64,000 nucleotides of DNA from Oncomelania hupensis (Eukaryota > Mollusca > Gastropoda > Littorinimorpha > Pomatiopsidae). Position 1 is the first letter of the stretch; each line of letters starts with the position of its first letter. Of the stretch, positions 55,054-64,000 are shown piece by piece. The translations under genes and the position numbers were made by a program. The notes beneath the pieces were generated by a model. The model saw only the letters and a program-made list of their open reading frames with translations, made no database searches and was not told the DNA's origin. The DNA lies in contig CM072514.1 in assembly GCA_036898135.1 (NCBI GenBank), positions 7,843,393-7,907,392 of the forward strand, in the 5' to 3' direction.

Positions 55054-55108
55054 TGCTTCAAAATGAAAATCTCGACTTGAGCTTGAAGCTGTGCAGATCG
55101 AAATAGAA
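54476..55108. other. AT-rich, no gene; (AAT)n at 54981-55052
   Basis: Ends at the junction with the second duplicated block. Confidence 0.6.
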
Positions 55109-56779
55109 TTAGATATTATATCAGTAGAAAGGTCATATTTCCGCGTTTCCGCCCATATATAATTTGTATAGCATTCGTTAGCGTTTCAAGCCTTATATGT
55201 AAAATAAAGGTTAACAACTAAAACAAATTACCAAGAGAGACGAACAGCAGCGCTCGTTAAGCCTCAGGTTCAGTACGGTCCGCGCGCATACATAAAAGCT
55301 CGGACGTGCTAAAATATTTCGAGACACACACTCTGAGAGAGCAAGAAAAACAAGACAGAGGGCTGGAGCACGCAGAAAGAGAACAAGAGAACGGGAGAAC
55401 GAGTCAGACACACAGAGAGGGCAGAATGTAGCTGTACGAGCATTGCCTGTGGCGCTCTCTTAGTATGATGCACTTCGAGAATAAAATTTTCAACGGTCAT
55501 CAACGAACTGGCATTGGGGGGAGAGAGAGAATGTGTAAGAATTCTTCATCACCCTAGCCTCCATCACTGTATCATCTCCCCACCACCACCAACACCACCA
55601 CAATAAGAACAATTTATTTACAAAGTTCAAAATAAATTGTCGCTGCATTAATTGTGTGGACAATTTTGCCCTGGTTACGATCTTGTGAATTACGTAGTCT
55701 TGGGTGTTTTGTGGCGGCAGATGTGAAAGGTCTTTGCACTGGTTATGACCTCGCGGAGAACATTAACTCTTTGTCGTGGGTACGACCTCGTTAATGACAT
55801 AAGGTCTTGGACCTGAGTTCAAAATCTCGAAAAGAAATGCGAGGTAACGTAAGGAGAAAAAAGAAGAAGAAGAAGAATGGGGGAAGAGGGTGGGAAAGAA
55901 GAAGAAGAAGAAGAACAACAACAACAACAACAATGACGACAAGAACAACTGCTACTACACTAATAGCAGCAACAACGAATGTAATAAAATAATTGAGAAT
56001 AATATCGTGATGCCCCTTTTGGGGCAGGATGTGGGCAAGGCATTCTGGACTATAATGTACACATTTATAATTGTGTTGGAAAAGTGAGTTATAATCTGGT
56101 AGATAAAAAAAATGAATAAAAAAACAACTAAAAATGCTCATCGACGATGTTAGTCTAGCATATATTATATAATGCAAGACTTAAGTTTTGACACCTAGCA
56201 CAGAAATTTTAGAAACGTAACTGAGTGGTCGTAAACGCGTTATTACCAACGGTTAATAAGTATATTCTAAAGTGCATGTCGTCACAAGTGAGACTCAAAT
56301 GGAAAATAAATAATTCGTTTTTGGTTTACACGCATCTGATCACGAGTGAGAAAGAAAGCAATATCCACACACACATTACATGACGTGGTTAATGGTTTAG
56401 GTCCAGCGGAATCGACACACACATACATACGCACACACATGAATGAACATTGAGGTTTAACGTCTACACCCACCATTGGCGATATGGCAGACAGGGGTAA
56501 CCATCCCAGGATAGAGAGGGTAGGGACCTAAATCTACACTGAACCGCCAGAGCAATCATACTGCAAATACTGACAGTGAAATTGGCCACATTTTTTCTTG
56601 TCCACCACGGAAGTGGAACCTGGGTCAACAGGTGTTCCAGGCGAACGCTCTCCCACTGAACCTACGGCTGTGGGACAAATCCAAACTACTTTGGTTTCCT
56701 CAAGTGAAAGCTACTTTAAAATGACCAATTTTGACACGTCCACGTGAAAGATCCCTTTAAAATGATCCATTGTGACCAC

Positions 56780-56978
56780 CTTGTTGTTTGTAGATTATAG
56801 TCACACGACACTTTCGCATATAGGTGACTACTGGACCGATTTATACTGACACCAGCGGGCCAGTTGTTGGTAAAGGGGAAAATAATATGATCACACGTTG
56901 ACCAATCCGGGATTCGAACCAGCGACCTTTCGGTTACTAGCAAGACGCTCTTACCAACTGAGCTACCCGGCCCCATAT
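56780..56978 (-). mobile_element. tRNA-derived SINE, duplicated copy
   Basis: Near-identical to 40276-40468 and in the same place within the block, so it was copied by the duplication and not inserted anew. Confidence 0.75.
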
Positions 56979-57300
56979 GACCACCTTCCCGCCACAGATC
57001 CCTTTAACATGACCCATTGTAACCACCTCCCCGCCACAGATCCCTTTAAAATGACCCATTGTGACCACCTCCCCGCCACAGATCCCTTTAAAATGACCCA
57101 TTGTGACCACCTCTCCGCCACAGATCCCTTTAAAATGACCCATTGTGACCACCTTACCGCCACAGATCCCTTTAAAATGACCCATTGTGACCACCTCCCC
57201 GCCACAGATCCCTTTAAAATGACCCATTGTGACCATCTTACCGCCACATATCCCTTTAAAATGACCCATTATGACCACCTCCCGCCACAGATCCCTTTAA
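56979..57300. repeat. 42-bp minisatellite, eight units
   Basis: Same unit as at 40470-40720, with two more units. The SINE lies directly to its left. Confidence 0.85.
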
Positions 57301-59053
57301 AATGCACAGTGAGTGTTGCCTCACTGAAAAAAGCTTTTAACAAAACAACAAAATTCTCATTCCAAAGTAAAGTTGTTTTTTTCATCAATAAATAGTTCAT
57401 GTGGCTATTAATAGATGCGGCCGCTCTACCGCTCTAGCACTAACAATTTCTACTAGACGGTATTTTACCGTATTGATGTGCCGCTCTACCGCTCTAGCAC
57501 TAACAATGTCTACTAGACGGTCTTTTACCGTATTGATGTGCCGTTCAACTTAGAGGAAATCAACCCCTGTCAAAACAGACATGGAGAATTCAAACTTTGG
57601 CTGTTGGTTTCGGGAACTAAAGCCCACTTTATCATTGTTTAATGTAAAAACAAAAACGTCAAATATTAGGAGAAATCTGTTTTGCCAAAAATATAAACAT
57701 TCTTCAACTTGGGGCTTTTAAACTTTTATTTTTTGTTAACTAATCAGACTTTATGTTATTGTAGTGGTGTTGGTGGTTGAGAGAAGATGATAACGTGATT
57801 GAGGCTAGGGTGATGAAGAATTCTCACACATTCTCTCTCTCTCTCTTTCTCTCCCCAACGCCAGTTCGTTGATGACCTTTGAAAGTTTTATTCTCGAAGT
57901 GCATCATACTAAGAGAGCGCAACAGGCAATGCTCGTACAGCTACATTCTGCCCTCTCTGTGTGTCTGACTCGTTCTCCCGTTCTCTTGTTCTCTTTCTGT
58001 GTGCTCCAGCCCTCTGTCTTTTCTTCTCTTGCTCTCCGAGTGTGTGTGTATCCCGAAATATTTGCACAGTGCGTGCTTTTATGTGTGCGCGCGGACTGCA
58101 CTGAACCCGATGTTTAACGCGTGCTGCGCGTCCCAGAATGATCGGCTCTCGCGGTAATTTGTTTTAGTTGTTAATCTTTATTTTACATATAAGGCTTGAA
58201 ACGCCAGCGAACACTATACAAAATATATATGGGCGGAAACGAGGAACTACGACCGTTCTACTGATATAATAATCTCGGACCTATCTGCTACGAAAGAAAA
58301 ATAATACGCAATTTAAGAGGGAGTTGGCTGCTGCTTTTAAGAATTTCACGAGTCTAAACTCGCAAAAACTCTTTAATTTAATAGAATTATAAATAATAAT
58401 AATAATAATAATAATGACAAAGAAAGAACAACGTCTCTTTTTTTTAACGATATATAATATGACATGGCTACTATTATGGGTTCCGACTATGACGGACTAA
58501 AATAGAAATCACCTAGCACAACAACAATATTTACATCCAACCTTTTCTTACAACTTTTCCTCTGTCCCTCTTCCGATGTATGTCCCTATAAAAGTAATAT
58601 TTAATTTAAGTATATACTATTAGAGAATGAACTATCTAAGGCATCGGAAAATATCACACTTAAGGTGTTAGAGTGGAAAATCTTTGCTATCGCCATCATC
58701 GACAATTTTGTTCTTATCATGTGTTAATCTACAATTACACAAGGCGGGAAGTGCGTTAGACCGGCCAAACCAGTAAGCCTGTTGGCTTGTTCCGCAACAG
58801 CGCAGTGTCTTTATCAATGTGATAGGCATCGCGCTATTCTAAACATCGTGCTCTAATTCAAAATTTCTATATAAATCACAAATAAAGTTTATACTAATAG
58901 AGAATTTAATGCTGCGTCTAACGATTATCTGCTTTAAGGGATCTGAAAAGTATATATGAAATTATTGCATACTGCTAGTTCAAACATAATAGAGAACAGA
59001 GTAAGGCCTACATATCGTAACAGTCAGAAATTCTTTGTAGCCGCCCGGCTACA

Positions 59054-60330
59054 TTATGTTAATGTTTTTTGTACACACAATCATACCATAATGATTTCCA
59101 TCCTAAGTATGGATTGATAGTAGTAATCTCACAAACACAGGTTGTTCATCAAGTTAGGACTTTGATTGAAACGTGGTCTTCACCCAGGTTACAACCTCAC
59201 TAATAGGTTCAAACCTTTGTCCTGGTTACGACCTCGCGAATGACGTGACGTAGTCTTGCGTCTTTTGCCCAGGTGAATGACCTAAAGACTTAAACGAGGT
59301 CATTATCTCAAGAATGTCAAGACTCCTTCACCCAGGTTTAATGTCACCTCATGGTACGAACTCGCGAATGACGTGCGACCTGTGCCCAGGCTATGTGTCC
59401 TAGTGGTTGGAGTGAGAGGTTTTTGTCCTGGTCGCGAACCTTTGTTCCATGGTTATGACCTCGTATATGGCACAATGCCTTTGCCTTGGTTTCAACCTCT
59501 CGAACAAAAGTGCGAGGTAATAAATATAATGAACCCCATCAACAAACACACAAAGAAGCAGCTAATGTTAGGTGATAATTATGGGAAGCAACTCTTGTCG
59601 GAACGAGTTACTCCCCTTTTCCCGTTGGCGCGCCAGACTGATTAGACCTTCATTCTGTCGGTTAAAACATTGCTAAGTATTGCAGGAATTTTGCAGTGTT
59701 TGGACCACCAGATGTTGGCGGTATTAAGTACATATTATTTATAAATATAAACAAACAAATTTATAAAATTTCAATAAAAATATATGTATAAAATTAATTT
59801 GTCATGCAGCTTGTTTCATTAAGAGCAAATTTATAGTTTTCAATCTTTTAATTGTAATTAATTCACTAATAATAATATATTCACCGAATTAACTAGAATT
59901 ACATATATTAAAAAATGAAACATAATTTGAGAGAATAAACAAAAAGTAAAATTAAATGTATAGAATGAAAGCAATGTATACAGTAAAATAAAGACAAGCA
60001 ACTAAATTCAAGAGTATTAAAGTGTTTTTTTTGGAATAAAATATAATTAAGTGTAAGAAATACATTAAAATTAAAATAATTAACTAGAATAATACTTGGT
60101 AGAAATGAAATTATTAAGATTTACATTAATTGCAATTGAAATAAAATATATAAAAATAAGTGAATTTGTGATTTGTTTGCTTGTTTCTTTTTCAAGTTTT
60201 TTTTAATTCAGTAAATAATGCATTCACTGAATTAATTAGAATTACATATATTCAAAAATTAAACATAACTTGAGAGAATAAACAAAAGTAATGTCAATAA
60301 AATTAAATTTATAGAATGAAAGCAATATAT
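59054..60330. other. Flank between E2 and LINE C; repeats only
   Basis: Matches 42533-43805, including the GACCTCGCGAATGACGT block (59170-59520) and the 115-bp direct repeat. Confidence 0.65.
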
Positions 60331-61302
60331 TTCTTTTTTTTTCCTTTTTTTAGTAACATTATAGAACTATCTCTTTGGTTTTGACATATATAATGATATA
60401 AGATTAATGGGCTCTCTCATCAAGAGCAATGGGCTGTAAAAAGTATACATGTTTTTATATTTCATGTTGTAATGTGCATTTGCTGTTTGATGGTTTATAA
60501 TCACCGTGTGGAAAGGTTGGTATAAGATAATAAGTGACTAAGGGATTTTAAAATATTTATTTATTTCTATTAGTTATTTTTACACTTAAACATTTAAGGT
60601 TTTATTGTGTCCTAAAAGAGGTAAATGACATGAATCGTTTTTATGTGTGTGCTGTTGATGATGTATTGGTACTTATTGAATTTTCTCATTGTAATTGAGC
60701 AAAAGGACATCTTTAGTGTCATTGTATGTATGTGTGTGTAGGTGTGCGTGTGTATGCATTTGCTGAATATAAGTACTACTGTTTAATTAGATAACGTTTA
60801 ACATATATTGTGTGTGGGCACATGCGTAAATTGGATATGACCTACTTTGTTATTGTTTGAGGAAACTAAAGAAAGAGAAAAGAAGAGATAGATGTTTAGT
60901 TCTTGAGTGATGGTTCTTTTGCAGTTTGTACACGTTGATATTTGGGGCGGGGGAGGTAGGAGAAGATAAATCACTAGTTTTTAATTATTTTATTATATTG
61001 AATTGTCTTATTTATTTTTGTTTATTTTTACATTATTATTGTTGTTTTTACTATTGCTGTTGTTATTATTGCTGTTATTATTATTATATTATTATTACAT
61101 TTATTACACTTTTTTCCCCCTTTCATTTAAAATAATGATGAACTGCTGTGTAACCGTGCACCGCTTTTGAAACTCGGCCATTTGGAACTCTTGTAAAAAC
61201 GTGTTTTTTCTTGTTGTTTTCTTCGTCTTTTCTATCTTTTTGATTTCCTTTTTTTTTAATTTTCTTCAGAGAGAGCGTGACGTCTATTTTCTTGTATTTT
61301 TA

Positions 61303-61990
61303 TGGATAATACAGTTTCTATTTTATCAGCAAATTGTCAAGGTTTGAATAATGCCCAAAAAAGACGTGACATTTTTCATTTCTAAAATTAAAAAGTACGA
61401 TAGTTACTTCTTGCAAGACACACATTTTGAAACTAAGTTAGAGACATATAGTAGGTCGGAGTGGGGTTATAAGGCATATTTTGCTTCTTTTAATTCAGTA
61501 TCAAGGGGCGTTGCAGTTCTTTTCAACAATACATTTGAATGTAAGGTAAAAAAAAGGTTGAAGGTGATAGCAGTGGGAATTATTTGCTTCTTCTAATACA
61601 AATAAAGGATGAAGATTATTTACTTGTAAATATTTATGGCCCAAACAGAGATAATCCTGAGTTTTTTAAGAATATTAATAATAAAATTTTAGGATTTAAT
61701 TGTCAAAACGTAGTAGTAGCTGGTGATTGGAATTTGGTATTAGATCCCTCCAAAGACTATGAAAATTATAAAAATATAAACAACGTAAAAGCACAAGAAA
61801 CAGTCTTTCAATTAATGGATAACTTAGATTTGTGCGACATCTGGCGTGAATTGAATCAGGATTGCCGTCGTTTTACTTGGCGTCGCAGTATTCTGTTTCA
61901 GCAGAGTAGGCTTGATTTTTTTTAAATTTCGGAATCTATCTTGCCCAATGTACAGGATACAGATATTTTGTGTGGTTACAGAACTGATCA
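61303..61990 (+). pseudogene. APE endonuclease of LINE copy C
   Basis: The N-terminal start is at ATG 61303 (MDNTVSILSANCQGLN), broken by a small deletion near 61384 and an A-run at 61548. Then LLVNIYGPNRDNPEF, VVVAGDWNLVLDP and RFTWRRSIL as in copy B, stopping at the same T-run (61917). Confidence 0.75.
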
Positions 61991-62739
61991 TTCCTACATT
62001 ACTTTACAACTACAACTAGAACAAAAAGATAAAAAAAAGAAACACATTTTGGAAATTTAATGCATCATTGTTAAAAGACAAAAATTATTTAGAAGAAATA
62101 AATACTGTAATAGATAATGTTATTCAAGATTATGCTGCTTTAACTTACAGTAGAGAATACTTGTTACAAATGAATTCAAAGGATATTCACTTTACAATTT
62201 CTGAGGATTTGTTTTTAGATTTTCTAATGATGAAAATTAGGTCGAAAGCTATATCTTATGCAACAGGGAAAAAGAGAAAGGATAGTTAAAGAGAGAAAAG
62301 GCTTGAAGAAGAAATAAATGAAATTGATTAAAAAAATAAATAGAAATCAAACAGATGCTGAATTATTAGATCAAAAGAAACAAGAATTAAGGATAATAAG
62401 AGAAATTCGAATGGAAGGTGTGCTTCTTCGTTCCCGGGCAAGGTGGATTGCAGATGGAGAGAAAATAACAAATTATTTTTATAATTTAGAAAAAACGTCA
62501 CTATGTCAGTAAAGTAATGAGTAAATTAAAAGGAGAAGATGAAACATATATTACTGATAATCCTGGCATTTTGAATAAAATAAAAAAAATGAAAAGTTAT
62601 ATAAAAAAGGAATGTTGAAGATGGAGAAATTACTGATTTAATTATTAACTTGCCTCGTCTGAGTGATGAAAAGTCAGATAAATTGGAAGGGGAAATTAAT
62701 TACGAGGAGGCATGTTTCGTATTAAAGAACATGAAAAAT

Positions 62740-64000
62740 CATAAAAGTCCAGGTACAGACGGATTTACTGTGGAATTGTACAAAGTATTTTGGAAAAAAA
62801 ATGGGTCATCTAATTGTTAGGGCACTTAATGAAGGCTTTAGAAATGGAAAATTAACATCTGTTGAGAGAGAAAGAATTATTATATGTATTTCTAAGGGTG
62901 AAAAATCCAGAGATTTAATTCAAAATTGGAGACCTATTTCACTGTTAAATGTGATATATAAGATTGGATCGGCTTGTATTGCCTCGAGATTACAGAAAGT
63001 GTTAGATAATCTCATAAATGAAGATCAAACAGGTTTCATAAGTGGTAGATATATTGGAGATAATATAAGGTTATTATATGACATGATTGAATACTTAGAT
63101 AGAAAAAAAATTGCCTGGTTTATTATTAAATGTTGATTTTGAAAAGGCGTTTGATTCTTTAGATTGGTCTTTTATGCATAAGGTATTAACAGAGTTTGGT
63201 TTTGGTCAAGATCTAAGAAGATGGATTATGATTTTTTATAGTGATATTAAATCAACAGTTTTGGTAAATGGGCGTGCTTCAACTTGGTTTAATATTGAAA
63301 GAGGATGTAGACAAGGAGACCCAGTGTCGCCCTATTTATTCGTATTGTGTGTTGAAATCTTGGTTACAATGATTCGGCAAAAATAAGGATATTAAAGGTA
63401 TTATTGTTAATAGTGTTGAACACAAAATTTCTCAATACGCAGATGACACAGAATTTTTACTTGAAGGGGATCAGACATCTTTTGAAAAGTGTATTGAATT
63501 GTTGGATACCTTTCACACCAGCTCAATGCCTATGTGAGCAGCACTCTTAGGTTCTCCCACATTTTGCTGGCTGTGGGCTATTTATAGCTTGCCTACATCC
63601 TCCCTTTCAGTGAAAGGAAAGAAGAGCACCGGAGAAGCTATTTATAGCTAGCGTGGCTGGACTAACTTCAAAACCTAAAAGCTTTGGTTGAGTCAGTGTG
63701 CTTTGGCAGAAGATCTGGTTTACGATTAAATGCAGAAAAATCTAGTGCTATGTGGTTGGGTAGGAAAAACTGTCATGTACAGTACATGCAGCATTTAGGT
63801 ATGACAAGGAATCCTTTACAGATGAAAATTTTAGGAATATTGCTAACAAACTCAATTAATAACTGTTTTCAATTAAATTATAATGACACATTTTATGAAG
63901 TTAGAAAATTATTTTTAATTTGGTCTAAAAGGAATATTACACCACTTGGTAGAGTTGCAGTATTGAAGTCGTTAATTCTCTCGAAGTTGGTTCATTTATG
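62740..64000 (+). pseudogene. Reverse transcriptase of LINE copy C, partial
   Basis: NWRPISLLNVIYKI, QTGFISGRYIGDNIRLLY, LLNVDFEKAFDSLDW, GCRQGDPVSPYLFVLCVEIL and YADDTEFLLEG are present. The thumb block is split by the 187-bp insertion at 63514 and resumes RSGLRLNAEKSSAMWLG. Continues past the window. Confidence 0.8.
63514..63700. mobile_element. MITE-like insertion, 187 bp, 4-bp target duplication
   Basis: Absent from the same site in copy B (47035-47038). Termini CACACCAGCTCAA and, inverted, CACACTGACTCAA match at 10 of 13 positions. CTTT is duplicated (63510-63513 and 63701-63704). AGCTATTTATAGCT occurs twice inside. CAC ends with a 4-bp duplication would fit a Chapaev-type (CMC) non-autonomous element. 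Confidence 0.8.

Larger units (their letters stand above)
55109..59053. mobile_element. Foldback-type element E2 (second copy, left arm truncated)
   Basis: Matches E1 from 38625 on at a spacing of about 16.49 kb. The first ~430 bp of the left arm is missing. The right arm ends GGCTACA at 59053 with the intact TGTAGCC terminus. Carries the SINE copy at 56780-56978 and an eight-unit version of the minisatellite. Confidence 0.75.
60331..64000 (+). mobile_element. L1/Tx1-like LINE copy C, runs off the window
   Basis: Matches copy B from the leader to the reverse transcriptase thumb at the window edge. Small deletions in the leader (about 60580-60595, 60860), a one-codon-scale deletion at 61384, and homopolymer length differences. 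Carries a MITE-like insertion at 63514-63700. Confidence 0.85.

Overview
The window looks like animal (metazoan) nuclear DNA made almost entirely of transposable elements. I see no host exon structure, no rRNA or tRNA gene, no CRISPR array and no bacterial-style operon. Evidence for this is the many non-LTR retrotransposon (LINE) open reading frames, two Ty3/gypsy-type elements, a hAT-type DNA transposon, SINE-like units with Pol III boxes, and long simple repeats such as (TTA)n, (CT)n, (CA)n and (TA)n. A mollusc or other lophotrochozoan invertebrate is my best guess from the mix of elements, but the sequence does not prove it.

Layout. 1-4450 is a minus-strand gypsy element with a complete 631-bp LTR at its right end, inserted into a LINE (4451-5241). 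5322-9724 holds two head-to-head copies of a LINE family whose 3' ends finish in (GGATA)n. 9725-13960 holds LINE 3' ends, a minus-strand LTR-like segment and an L2-like LINE end. 13961-16010 is a LINE split by a 1.6-kb hAT element with clear terminal inverted repeats and a 5-bp target duplication. 16254-21364 is a second gypsy element with a 1.47-kb 3' LTR and a small nested LINE. 22018-23848 holds more (GGATA)n LINE copies. 26644-27932 looks like the 5' end and ORF1 of an L1-like LINE. 28285-30995 is an L2/CR1-like LINE with the longest open reverse transcriptase in the window.

From 32022 on, an L1/Tx1-like LINE appears three times (A 32022-34136, B 43806-48830, C 60331-64000). About 8.9 kb (38625-47510) recurs at 55109-64000, an apparent direct duplication with a spacing of about 16.5 kb. 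This block carries a 4.3-kb foldback-type element with roughly 1-kb inverted arms, a tRNA-like SINE inside a 42-bp minisatellite, and LINE B/C. Copy C has an extra 187-bp MITE-like insertion, and copy B is its empty site.

The most unusual biology is in the gypsy elements. In both, integrase lies upstream of reverse transcriptase/RNase H, the reverse of the usual Ty3/gypsy order and like the Gmr1 group. Both have also lost most of reverse transcriptase by internal deletion. All elements appear decayed. Many ORF breaks in LINE copies A-C fall in homopolymers and could be real or assembly error.
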